Assembly (NCBI GenBank): GCA_014338405.1
Contig: JTDE01000266.1
Span: 189,475-253,474 of the forward strand
Reading direction: 5' to 3'
DNA from: Paragonimus skrjabini miyazakii
Lineage: Eukaryota; Platyhelminthes; Trematoda; Plagiorchiida; Troglotrematidae
Length of the DNA stretch: 64,000 nucleotides
Under the pieces are notes generated by a model, which searched no databases, was not told where the DNA came from, and saw nothing but the letters and a program-made list of their open reading frames with translations. Shown here in pieces: positions 51,150 through 61,799 of the stretch. Position numbers and translations under genes: made by a program. The first letter of the stretch is position 1. Each line of letters begins with the position of its first letter.

Positions 51150-51546
51150 CTCACTTTATGAATATACACTAAAAAAAGAATTGCCTCATTTTACCAATTC
51201 ACACTGGGTCGGAAGCAGTGGAATTTACGGTCTATGCACAAATAAATTATGTGTAACTTTTACTGCACCCAGTCCTTTAGGACCAAGCATTGCTGGGTGA
51301 TATGTGACTGATAAAATTCATCAAAAACATTTTAGGCTTCTTTAATCTACAAAGTTTCCAATAGCCTTCTTGTCAAATTAACATGTTTTTGAATATATTT
51401 CATAAATGAATACGTCCGATAATACGTCAGATATTGTCCATAAGTGGCAGCAGGAAGCAACGTTTCAATTAAGCAAACATGATTAAAAACTGGGCTGGTT
51501 CAGTTCGGATTTAAGCTCTGCTCACGTATGTTTATCAGTCCAGGGA

Positions 51547-51756
51547 TTATACTAAGTCCCACAGGGCTTGGCTCAAGAGGGAGAAAAGTTTTGCTTGATT
51601 TTCGGCCAGTATATCTAGAAAGTCTGCTTCTCCAATAAACTCCCCGTCTTCCAACACTTTCAGCTCGTGCGATTGTTCATAATGGTAACATACCTGACCG
51701 ATGAGGATTAGCTTGCTTGCACCACGCAGGGTTTCTATGCATTCTAAAGGGTCCCA
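51547..51756 (-). CDS. Probable last exon, conserved-looking unknown protein
   Basis: The acceptor TTGACTCAG precedes a 69-codon frame ending in TAA at 51547. It begins W-D-P-L-E-C-I-E-T-L-R-G-A-S, continues with V-L-E-D-G-E-F-I-G-E-A-D-F, and ends L-F-S-L-L-S-Q-A-L-W-D-L-V. Composition and codon order look like a real soluble, helical protein. An internal CAG-GTATGT could act as a donor but need not. It is probably the 3' end of the minus-strand gene at 53-57 kb, but the joining exon is not certain. I do not recognise the family. Confidence 0.55.
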   Translation of the reverse strand, partial: WDPLECIETLRGASKLILIGQVCYHYEQSHELKVLEDGEFIGEADFLDILAENQAKLFSLLSQALWDLV

Positions 51757-52099
51757 CTGAGTCAACCCATATCAGACAGATTGCATACTAACCAACTCCA
51801 AATCGCCTGCTACCTTCTGTGCTTAACCTAATAATCTGTTCACATACAAGTTGTGCTTCAGCCTTAGAGGTTCTGCGGTCAAGATTTCAACTGGTTAGTC
51901 CCACGAATACTCAAGCTTTATCCCCGAATCCCTACCGTTCTTATGTAGCTGCGTTTAACTACCACGCCTTTAGCGTCAAGGGTTCAATACTGAGATGGCT
52001 AATTTATGATTCGGAATACTCCGTTCGACCAGTTACAGGAAAAACGAGGAGATCCTTGCTAATCTGTTAAGCCGAAATATTTTTAAGTTCTTCAGCTAT

Positions 52100-52200
52100 A
52101 TTTTCTTCCAAAGACATAATGGAAGGCTGTAAAGACCGATGGCTCCTCAAATCTTTTCTCCTGTAAACTTCCGATTAATGAGGTACTAAGCAACGTTGGA
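52100..52200 (-). CDS. Possible exon or alternative 3' end
   Basis: After the acceptor AAGTTTACAG the frame that completes the phase-2 codon of the 53360-53463 exon reads K-R-K-D-L-R-S-H-R-S-L-Q-P-S, then M-S-L-E-E-N-I-A-E-E-L-K-N-I-S-A, and then a stop. The phase fits and the composition looks coding, but there is no good donor before the stop. It would therefore be an alternative last exon. Borders are approximate. Confidence 0.3.
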
Positions 52201-53359
52201 AATCCAATGCCGCTTTCCTGTCAAGATCAATCATTTATATGCATTTCAATACAGATTCTTGTAAGAATATCATGCCTCTGTTATTGAGGAAAAAACTATG
52301 AGTGTCGTGAACGTTTGCTCGAAACAACAACGCCCGTCAGTCTAATTGGTTGAGTTTCAGTCGGCTATTGCATTGAAACTGGAAGCCGCATTTGTCCTGA
52401 AGGATAAGGTGTCCAAAATCACTCCTCGGGGAGTGTATATTGGATTGATATCTGACTTGATTCAATGAATATGGTATTTTAGAAAGCATACGTTTGGATG
52501 TAAAACGTTGGTTGATATCGTCATTGCTCGTTTTAAATGAAAAACCCATTCACAATAAAAATTTATTTCCGAATTGCTTATCAGAAGTCTTGGAAGCTTC
52601 ATAGGTATATTATTGATTACATTATCGTTTGTGATAATGACTGAAGTGTTTTGAGTCGAAACCATTTCGTTGATATTCAACTCATTTTAAACTCTAACTA
52701 ATGTCAAACAATTAAGCGTGCTTGCTATATCTCCGACAGGTTCAGTCATTTTACCGTGAATGCATAACAAGTTATGCCAATTCAGACCATGACGTTCAAA
52801 TAATTATTGTTTTCGGACAAGTTACTTAGACTACAACACTTCTCTGAGTTTATTTTGCCTAACAGAGGCTTCCGTTCTTGGCTATTCGTTCTAGCCTCAG
52901 CACTCAGCTCATCACTTACTCAGCCCAATCTGTAACCTGAGGAGTAGTTCCATGGGGTTCTAACGTCAAGCCTACTTATGGACTTACAGTCAGTGCTCGC
53001 TGGTCATCAGAAATGGTTGACCTTGCAAGAAGTGCTCGTATTCTCTAGAGTTGTCGCTAACAGATTTATTCTTCTTTGACTAGCCACAGATATTCAAGGT
53101 GCCAAACGATCATTCGATGATGGGTGCTTACTAGGCTTGCCCGCGTGAAGATATGCCACACAGTTCTGTTAATAATCTAAGCAAAATAATTGAATCAGAA
53201 GGCTTATCTCCATAGAATCAAACTCAAAGCTAAAAAGCGCATTCAGCAACACATTTACGTATACGCCAACCGTTTGAGACTGTATCTTTTTTTCACAGTA
53301 TACTTGTTATTTCATGCAATTTTTTCTATGTTTACTAACCGTGGCGTGCATACTCTCAC

Positions 53360-53463
53360 TTGTTGTTTTGTAACGGGTTTCGTTTGTAACATCGAGTTGC
53401 ATTTGAAAGTAAATCTGATAGGTTATCATCAGATGCATCAAATGCCTCAGATACTTCAACTAT
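53360..53463 (-). CDS. Exon of unknown minus-strand gene, 104 nt
   Basis: The acceptor region ends ACACAGAG. Using the second AG gives phase 0, continuous with the previous exon, and reads I-V-E-V-S-E-A-F-D-A-S-D-D-N-L-S-D-L-L. The donor is GTGAGA. Using the first AG would put a stop in frame two codons in. The segment is acidic and helical in look. Confidence 0.6.
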
Positions 53464-53924
53464 CTCTGTGTAGATTAGTTTTCTTGCTGCCTATTGTTCT
53501 ACGAACCTTCAATGTAAAAATCAATATTTCGTCCAGCAATTTATGTCGTTCTTTGACTTACTAGATTTGGCACAGTAGGAATAGATGGGTTCAGGTAGTT
53601 TTCTGTATTGATGTTCACCTCAACTAAATCCAAGTATCATAAATTCTATATTTGACCGGAATTTGAGATTTGTCGGATTTTCTTGAGCAACAGAGTATAG
53701 AGCATCATTATACTGTATGCAGAGGTCAGTAGTGCAGTACGGTTCGACAAAATTACTGTACTCAGCTAAGTCCAATCACTCGTTAGTAGTCGTGAGTTTT
53801 ATTCAGCAACTCAGTTTTCTCGCTAACTTCAAAGTTTAATTACCAGGTGTCAGCATCAGAATCACTTGTGCCAGGTGGTCACCCGCTGTCCAACAAACAG
53901 GCTTCTGTTAACAGTGATACTTAC

Positions 53925-53968
53925 CTTCGATATGCTTTCTTCGTAAATCGTCTTTCTCAAGGCGTGCA
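53925..53968 (-). CDS. Exon of unknown minus-strand gene, 44 nt
   Basis: The acceptor is CTCACTCTGATTTCACAG and the donor is a perfect GTAAGT. Joined to the phase-1 end of the 55312-55527 exon it reads V-H-A-L-R-K-T-I-Y-E-E-S-I-S-K and ends in phase 0. The longer open frame running upstream has a hydrophobic start but no ATG, so the short exon is preferred. Confidence 0.65.
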
Positions 53969-55311
53969 CTGTGAAATCAGAGTGAGCAGTTCTAGACAAA
54001 AGTACGGCTGCCGAAAGTAGTGTCCAAAGACAAGTGAGCAGCACATTACGGGGAGTTCACCATACTAATCAGCATGTATGCGTTCCTGATACTGATCAAG
54101 GAGGTCACTTATGTGATTGGAATTAAAGCCTATGTGAATAGTCATCATATTTTTAAATATGTCAGAAACTCTCACCACCTTGGCACGACCAAAAAAACGT
54201 TAAGCAAGCCAAAGTCTTAATTCTAACAATCCCTGTGTGACTGGGATTTAACCCCATCAAACTAGGTAAATGGACTGGTGGTCGCACCAAACGATGGTCA
54301 GTCAGTCATAAATTTTCATTGAAATGAAAAACCCTTTATTGTCCTGAGGCAAAACATATGAAACTTTGGTCTAATGAGCGGCTTTCAACATACCTCGAGT
54401 TAAACTAAAAAACTTCACAGTAATAGCTTGTAGAACAAGTTATTTATTTGTGTTGCGTTGAAAACGGCTGTGTGAATAAACAGTTTAAGCTACACAACTT
54501 CTCATATTCACACTTTCCAGATACGTAAATCACGTGACTTTTTCCGCTTTTAAGCTGAATGTCCTGTTGATAACTCGGCGAACCAACAGATGAAATTTGG
54601 ACTGTGGCTGCATTAGACTTGTATCATACGTTTTGCAAATGCACAATAAATGAAGGGCCTAATCATAAACTTTATACCAAGTAACTACTTTTGTAAACGT
54701 AAGAACCGAACAAACATTTCAGATGCCCTGTTGTGTTTGTTGATGCCTGGTAAACTCAACCGTTGGGAAATAAAAACTGGTAGACCGTTCAGTTAGTCAC
54801 CCTGGAGCTCTATTACTAAGGAAAGAACGTAATCCCGTTAATTTCTGAGGTAAAGAATCATTAGTAAGTGAGGGAAAAGAAAAAGATTTGATTACAAACT
54901 ACTTTTGTCCAATAACTTTTAAAGATTTTTCAAACCGGTAACGCAAATTTTGAATTGATCACAAAATTAACATGAGCACCACTTGTCAAAAGATTATTCA
55001 ACTTATATTCTAGCAGGGTCACAAGTGAACCATAAAGAACAATATCATCCTTGTAGGTATGAATGCCAATTAGTCCATCAACAGTAACACATTATTAACT
55101 GTGAAAAGGATGGTAATAACTTTAGCCAAAATGTTTCAACTTACGTTGTTAATTTAGCAGCTTCAAAATGAAGATATATTTCTAGCTAATGGTTTTCCAA
55201 AGTAAACTTTGAGAAGATACTCAGACCAGCGAAACGAGTCAGGCTGTCTTTTAGTTTTTTGAACCTCACATCGTTGCTTATGAAGGGGACTGGAAGTAAT
55301 TAAATACTCAC

Positions 55312-55527
55312 CACGATTCGTAGGAAATTCTTCGTCAGCCTCCAGTAGAGCAGTAGCGGAGTTGCTCGGATTGACGATTTCATTTGTCTTACAAATCCAT
55401 TCAGCACCAGCAACTTGATGACTTTCTGTAATATCCCATAATCCATAAGACATGACATGACGTTCAAAAGTTATTCTTCGCTTGAAAAATTCTAATGTTA
55501 CAGAGTCAAGTTTAAGGCATTCAGGCC
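55312..55527 (-). CDS. Exon of unknown minus-strand gene, 216 nt
   Basis: The acceptor is AGATTTTGTAG and the donor GTGAGT. Phase is 1 in and 1 out. It reads from P-E-C-L-K-L-D-S-V through W-D-I-T-E-S-H-Q-V-A-G-A-E-W-I-C and A-L-L-E-A-D-E-E-F-P-T-N-R. This is the clearest conventional exon in the window, with no repeats and no low-complexity sequence. A second in-phase acceptor at 55492 would drop the first 12 codons. The protein looks intracellular. I do not recognise the family. Confidence 0.7.
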
Positions 55528-55656
55528 CTACAAAATCTTTCAAAGTTGAGCTTGCTAGTAGATGTTTGTTTCCGTCAAGCGATGCAAAGCAATAAATTTA
55601 AACACATATGAACCCCAATCGGTTGAAATTTACTTAGAATCGGAATGACTGTTTAC

Positions 55657-55670
55657 CTTCACAATCGGGA
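55657..55670 (-). CDS. Possible 14-nt exon upstream
   Basis: The acceptor is GCTCACTAG and the donor GTAAAC. Read in phase 2 it gives P-D-C-E and ends in phase 1, exactly what the 216-nt exon needs, yielding D-C-E-G-P-E-C-L. The small size keeps confidence low. Confidence 0.35.
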
Positions 55671-57126
55671 CTAGTGAGCAAAATGAAACGAGTTACGTTG
55701 AGAAGCTCATTAATACCCCGCATTAATATATATTTCTTACAAATTTAAGCACTCATAATTGCGCACTTCTGAATACTAAATAAGAACGGATTCAAAGTTG
55801 ACGGTGCTTACGATTAAACGTTACGTAAGATATTTTTGGTATGAAACGAACGGCACATGTGGCTGTTCAAAGGAGAGAAAATCCAAATTATGGAGCACAT
55901 CCGCTCAGCCGCTACATTTAACTTTTTAGAAGTCAGCTTTAAAATCTTGACGATTGTGTCCAACAACTTATATATGATCTTTTTTCTGAAATCACGCCGA
56001 AATTACCCTTCCCCACTAGAATATCCTTGTTCGACGGCTATACTTAATTCGAGAAGGGAGATCATTCGTTAGTGTTTTGGTTTTTAAATTCGCTAGAATG
56101 ATGTTTTGTTTAGGTATCTGGTTGAACCTTGTGGAACGACGCACATAATTCATCAGAGCCAACATAACAAAAATCTTCATTCCCATACAAACCTCATGAA
56201 TTCTCATGACTGCTACCTGTGAGTGCACCGGTATCTCCGTTATTTAATTGAGAACAAGTGACACCACAAAATGACGATTTTAATTGTTTGAAAGTGTACC
56301 GAATCAGCTGACCTGCATCTAATAACTGGCATCCGTTGTTGGGGGATAACTTTGCGAGTACACTGATTAATAATAGTTGGAGAAGGATTCCAATGTATAT
56401 AGTTTAAATGGCAGCCACATTTATCAAAGATGTCAAACTTCTGTGCACTTTCTCAATCTCCCCTTTCGAGAAGAAACATTACACGTGGGCTTCGTTTTTG
56501 TCAAAGGACTGCGGCGATTACGATTTAAATCCCGGCCACGCCTTTAAAAAAACAACCCTACTGACCATAGCATCGTTAAGTTAACATTGGGCGTGACTGA
56601 ACGATCATGTATAATGGCTTGATCACATTTGCTGTTGGGGTAGCCAGTTATAGAATATAGGACAGTTAACGTTTTTCCCTTCCATGCAATTAGGTAACCT
56701 GCGTATTACTCACAAACGACCAACAGTCTCCGGCAGTTTACAGTGAGTAACAAAGACAGGGTCGGTTCCCACATGACCTTGTAATAACATCTCACACTTC
56801 GAAAATCCAAAGGGCAGACCAATCAAACTTGCTAAATCGTCTAGCTGATTCAATCTGGTCTACATTTCCAGTGTTAAAAAGAACCAAATAACCTACTGTG
56901 GTCCGAATACTCAATACCAGTCAGCCTACGACCTGGTAGAAGCTGTAGTTTGGGATCATCGGAATCTCTGAGTGTTCACTACAGAACAACACTTATCACC
57001 AAATTGAAAAGGGGGGATCAAACTACCGTAATAAACGCCATGTGACCAAAAGAACGCTCTACATTTTTGCCAACAAATACCCATTCCGCAATGAGAGCGG
57101 GCATACAACGACTTCAACAAACTTAC

Positions 57127-57172
57127 AACTTCCACCCGGAACTTCTGTTCAATGGAAGCAACTTCAGAGAAT
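57127..57172 (-). CDS. Possible 46-nt exon upstream
   Basis: The acceptor is TTGCCTGACAG and the donor is a perfect GTAAGT. In phase 2 it reads F-S-E-V-A-S-I-E-Q-K-F-R-V-E-V and ends in phase 0. It could be an earlier exon of the minus-strand gene, but another exon would be needed to reach the next phase. Confidence 0.3.
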
Positions 57173-57775
57173 CTGTCAGGCAACCAAGTCAAGGGCAGTC
57201 TTCATGTGCAAAACGGCCACGATCAAGTGCTCAGAAAACGAGTGATCGTTCCCCGATGTAAGTTGCAAGGTTACCACAACATCGGTCCACCCACGACCAG
57301 GCCACAACAAGCAGAAGCCATTTTCTGACAACTAAGGTTTATCTACTTGTACGAATTAAAGTTGCAGCTAACTAAATGATATTTCTCAACAACGGCCCAT
57401 TTGTTAAATACATACATGTGCGATTATTGAATATGTTCTTTGATTTCTGATGTTTCATTTACGTGTTAATGTTTTGCATTCCAGATAACTTAATTAGTTC
57501 AACAGCTAGAGGACCGGTCAAAAGGAAGAAAGTATCCTTATAGTAGAAAATGCATTTGGTTAAAGAAACCATCAATAACGATCTTGTCGATTTACGTATG
57601 CTAACCTATGCTCAACCGTTGATCTTTAAAGAACACATTCATAGAGGGATTCACAAAATGTTTGCCCGACTTGAAAGAATACAAGAACCATTTCACTATA
57701 AATGATGCTGCATTTTGTTGAGAAGACGCAACTCAGCTGTTTTGGACAATTCACTCAAACTTTGAATAAATTAGA

Positions 57776-58015
57776 TTACTGATGAGTAGTCAGGGATTTG
57801 GTTTATTTCAAGTTGAACATCACCCACAATTAATCGCAGCTGTCACATTCCCATAGACTTTCCAGTCGGCCCCTTTCGAAAGGAAGCGCTAGACCCGAGT
57901 TTTGCTCTCGTTAGAGCTCATCAGTAGTGCATATCATCGCCACTACCGGGACTTGAACCACGGACACGCTGTTCATGAGGCAACCGTGTTTACCACTGCG
58001 CCACTGACCTCACAT
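57776..58015 (-). mobile_element. tRNA-derived SINE, near full length
   Basis: On the minus strand a tRNA-like head has box A TGGCGCAGTGG (57993-58003) and box B GGTTCAAGTCCC (57948-57959), the internal RNA polymerase III promoter. A hammerhead-like segment (57886-57930) follows, then a tRNA-unrelated body with CCGACTGGAAAGTCTATGGG and a tail ending GACTACTCATCAGTAATC. The head is not a usable tRNA. Schistosome SINEs of the Sm-alpha type are known to combine these parts. Confidence 0.8.
57886..57930 (-). ncRNA. Hammerhead ribozyme motif, copy 1 (defective)
   Basis: The minus strand reads GCACTA, the core box CTGATGA, a stem GCTCT-AACG-AGAGC, AAAA where GAAA is expected, a two-pair stem, GTC, then TAGCGC, which pairs with GCACTA except for one A-C mismatch. 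The layout is that of a minimal type I hammerhead with a very short third stem, with cleavage expected after GTC. Loss of the invariant G of GAAA should abolish cleavage. Confidence 0.7.
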
Positions 58016-58019
58016 TAGG

Positions 58020-58362
58020 CTTGACCGAATTATCATATGTGAACACTCAACCACTCTCGCTTTGTAGGTAATGACCAGGTTGCCCGATCGCCTCAAGTGG
58101 AGACACAGTTACTGTCTGTTAACTCCAATCGATGACCCCTCGACTAGGACTTTTCTCCAAGTTATCAAATCAGTTATCAAATACCGCTCAACAAGTCAAT
58201 AATTTCTGTGATTTCAACTTGGTGAGAAGTCCTAGTCGAGGGGTCATCGATTGGAGTTAACAGACAGTAACTGTGTCTCCTCTCGAGGCGATCGGGCAAC
58301 CTGACCATTACTCACAAGCGAAAGTGGATGAGCGTTCTCATATGATAATTCGGTCGTGCCTA
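58020..58362. repeat. Fold-back (inverted) repeat, arms about 150 bases
   Basis: The left arm 58020-58174 and right arm 58205-58362 are reverse complements with a few mismatches and indels. The shared blocks include TAACTCCAATCGATGACCCC, TCGGGCAAC and ATATGATAATTCGGTC. The loop is about 30 bases. A third partial copy of the arm lies at 58367-58434 in left-arm orientation. The outer part of the arm is the same DNA that flanks the tRNA head of the SINEs at 57.8 and 61.8 kb, so the arms may be the 5' part of a longer SINE-containing element. Confidence 0.75.
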
Positions 58363-58479
58363 ACGTCGCCTCGAGAGGAGACACAGTTACTGTCTGCTAA
58401 CTCCAATCGATAACCCCGCGATTAGGACTTCCTAGACAGGTCGAAATCTCCGATCTCATTAAACCTGCTAGGCGATATT

Positions 58480-58582
58480 TTAGATTACTGATGAGTAGTC
58501 GGAGATTTGGTTTATTTCAAGTTGGATATCACCCACAATTGATCGCGGCTGTCGCATGCCCATAGACTTTCCAGTCGGCCCC
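58480..58582 (-). mobile_element. tRNA-derived SINE, 3' part only
   Basis: The tail and body match the SINE at 57776-58015 closely (TTAGATTACTGATGAGTAGTC, then CAATTGATCGCGGCTG). The match stops at CAGTCGGCCCC, so the hammerhead and tRNA head are missing. Confidence 0.7.
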
Positions 58583-59339
58583 AAAGCATCTTGTTAATTG
58601 TCACATCAGTTCAAACATGGTTGTAGTTTGCACCGTATGACCGGAAACCTTGACATCCAACTTGTTCTTTTATCCGTAGTTAGTCTCATTGTAAAACATG
58701 CATGGCCCGAAATTTGTCTGACTCACTGTAGACGTTCCAATTAAATACCACAAAGATGCAAACTTATGACGTTTGGTTATTCCTCATCAAGTAGCATGTG
58801 ATGTGGATTTTAGAATAGAATGTCCATTAAACATAAATTGCGAAGTGAATTCATTTTATGATTCCTCTCCAAGCACGTAAACAACTAATCAGAAAACAAA
58901 GCAACGATTACTAAACGAGAAGTAGACAACAAACATGCTCGTGAATGAGGGTCAATGTCAAATCCATGGCGCTCAAAGCTCGACATTCAACTGAGTTTGT
59001 GGTATATCATTTCATCCATAAAAAGGTGGGCATTGAAAATTAAGCTTTCCTCACAAAGGTTTATATAGAAGCCATATGATATATATATAAAGGAGCCATG
59101 CAATAGACCAGCATGGTTTGTCCTAACGGAGCGCGTTAATGGTTCTCTTATCTACTGCAGCTTGTGCAACATGGCTATGGATTCTGACGTTTGTTTAGTT
59201 CTACGAATCTCAACGTTTCTGCTGCCAGTAGAAAACCGATGGATGCCAGGACTACTAAGCCTAAGGCTGTTATAAGAAGGAGAAGGATCTCCACTTTCGT
59301 GTTTCTAACTCTGCGCTGAGGGAGGAAATTTGTATTCTG

Positions 59340-60180
59340 CCGTCTATAAGATGTGAGGAAAAACTGAATGATAGAAGATAAATGGATACCTACAAGCAAA
59401 CCTATCAGTGTACAATCATATCAGCGACAAGATAAACTGATGTGTTCATTCGATGTGACGTCCCTGTTTACTAACATTCCGCTCCATCAAACAGTTGATA
59501 GCATTTGCGAATTTATTGTAAGCAACAGTGCTCCGTTTCCTATCCCGGTGATCGAACTGAAATCATTGTTAGTTTATTGTACACACACTGCAAGGTTCAA
59601 CTTCCAGACGTATAGTTTCCGACAAGTGGACGGAGTTGCAATGGGCAGTCCATTGGGTCGACTTCTAGCGGATTTCTTCATGGCCAAAGTAAAATCCACA
59701 CTACGCAAAAACCTGTCAATTCCAGTGTTTCACAGACACTACTTAGCTGATATTCTAGCCATCTTCGAGGGTTCAAGTGGATCAAGTACGTTATTCTCGA
59801 AGTTAGACCACGCTCACCCGAATTTAAAACTGACAAATGAGAACGAACCGAACGACTGCCTTCCGTACATGGACGTTATACTCACTCGAAGACCATATGG
59901 CACCCCGCATCTTACGTTGCAAGGCACATAATACAAACAGGGCACAGAGTCAAATTTCCTGACGCGTTCTTAGTGATCTTTCGGAGCAACCGGAAAAGCA
60001 TACTGCAGTTTGCTGAGGCTTTGGCTATTGAACGTCACTGCGGCTACCCTGGTAGTCGGCATTCCCAAAATTTTGGTTTCAGTTTTGGTGTCAGTCTGTT
60101 TAATCTCTTAATCCATGACTTCCGCTTTGTGGAATTTTGACTCGTTTGAAATTAGTTACATGTCCATGTGTGATCCGAAT
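59340..60180 (+). mobile_element. Penelope-like element with internal deletion
   Basis: The frame 59368-59931 is the longest coding stretch in any PLE copy here. It has M-C-S-F-D-V-T-S-L-F-T-N-I-P (motif A), V-D-G-V-A-M-G-S-P-L-G (motif B) and Y-L-A-D-I-L where YVDD is expected, so two catalytic positions differ. It then runs straight into the C-terminal part (H-R-V-K-F-P-D-A-F and I-L-Q-F-A-E-A-L-A-I, 59935-60040), skipping the thumb and the GIY-YIG endonuclease. The 3' tail (CCATGACTTCCGC) matches the 33.9-kb copy. A non-autonomous deletion copy. Confidence 0.8.
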
Positions 60181-60399
60181 GTACGAAATGTTACTCCGAA
60201 TAACGTCACATGGATCGCATTTTCTCATTGTTTTGTTCAAACATTGAATCGGGATAGTAAATATCATAAAAAAACGCAGATGTGGCGAGCTGTGGCTGTT
60301 GGCTAACATGGCGGCTAGGAGCTTTCGGTGCACGTCATCTCTAGCGTTTTCTCGACCCTGGTTGAATTTTGAAACGGAACCGTTTTTGACGTGACCACA

Positions 60400-61790
60400 G
60401 AGCTGAGCAGTGTGCTACTGTTTGAACATACCCTGACTGTGAAGCCATGCCGTATACAGCCACCTCCCCAAAAACGTACCCAGTTTAAGCAAGTTACCTC
60501 TTGAGTGGGCGTCTTTGGTTAGTGAGGGACGACCTGACAAGGGATGAAATGGGTGCATTGTACCTTGTGGGAAAGGATTAGCTGTTTTTTGAGGTGTCTG
60601 TAACTCAATGATAATTATCCTTTTGGTTCTAGTCTCTCCGGCTAGCGAGTTTTACTAATCCCAGCAGCACCTCGATTAGATCTACTCTGAACATCTTCAA
60701 CAACTGCTGACAACCTCTCAAGGTGATGTTGGTAAAGTCGCATTCACCGTTTCAATTGCAGGCGGATTAGGGAGTAAGGCAAATCGAGTCCTCGGGGTGT
60801 ATAATCTCACAACTTCTTCCCATAAGATGCAATGTTATTTGTGGACTTTTGGCCGAGCCCTTACAGTTTGTTATCCCGTTTGCATGCTGATATGTATAAA
60901 CTGCTGTCTCTGAGGCAGTAACCCAAAAAATATTACCTAACTTATGCACGATTTCGCACTTGCTGGCGTAAAACGGCAAGTTGTTTTCCTGAAGGTTCAG
61001 AAGACTTCGCCTATCATTCAGACAGTCTGCAGTTTGCTAGCTTTGTATCTTCGGTGGTTTGAGGCTGCTGAATAGTTCAGGAACAAGTAGAATCAACAAC
61101 AAGAGCCTTATGCTGAACTCATTCGGAACTCTGGCGTGGTCGGTTAGCCAGTAAGAAAACTTGATTTGGAACCTAATTTTAGTTAACTAACCTCCTGACT
61201 ACTTAAGCAAGCGCCAACCGAGGCTACAAATTTGGAGTACCCCCAAAGAAACTTGGTGTTCAATTTCATGAAAAGATTTTCGGAACCAAGATAACTCACA
61301 TACGTGGCTAATTACAAGTCATTAAACATTGTCAAAACGCTAAGAGAAGTCGGAAAATTATACAGCGTAAATGTTTTCAACCGAAACCATATTGTTCTTT
61401 GTTAGAGTTTGAGGTCTGCCACGCTGATCCGGCAAGAGTCAGATAGTAAGGTTCTCATGACCTTTTAGACTTCTGAAATTAACAAATAATTTGCTAGGTC
61501 TTTTGTGCATCTCTTTTTATAACACACAATTGTAAACTAGTCCCAGATTTTGGGCAGACGGCCTCCTGACAAGCGAAAAGTGTTCTGACCATTTTGCAAC
61601 TGATCATAATATTCGAGGACGTTCAAACATATATTTAAGGTTTGAGCACATACCGTTACAGACTACTCTGAATGTTCAGATATTTTTCTACTCCGCTTCT
61701 TACTTCGTACTATCATACGATACTGCACGTGTTTTATTCCACACTAAGTATCACTGGATGCCTCAAATGTGAGATAAATGTATAAATTGC
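60400..61790. other. No gene seen
   Basis: Only short frames without motifs. A 70-codon minus-strand frame at 60767-60979 shows nothing recognisable. It is probably old repeat or intergenic DNA between retroelements. Confidence 0.4.
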
Positions 61791-61799
61791 ATTTGTCTT

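Noticed and set aside
53862..54044. Minus-strand frame beginning with a convincing hydrophobic signal-like stretch
   Set aside because: It opens with GTG, has no in-frame ATG and has a stop just upstream with no acceptor between. A strong acceptor inside it gives the 44-nt exon that fits the neighbouring exon in phase.
57779..57795. CTGATGAGTAGTC at the SINE tail as a second hammerhead
   Set aside because: It is on the opposite strand to the real motif and has no GAAA box or stem. It is simply the complement of the SINE 3' end.
57945..58015. Possible tRNA gene from box A and box B on the minus strand
   Set aside because: The head is followed directly by a SINE body shared with 29.1, 58.5 and 61.8 kb, and box B is altered in the second copy. 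It is a SINE, not a functional tRNA.
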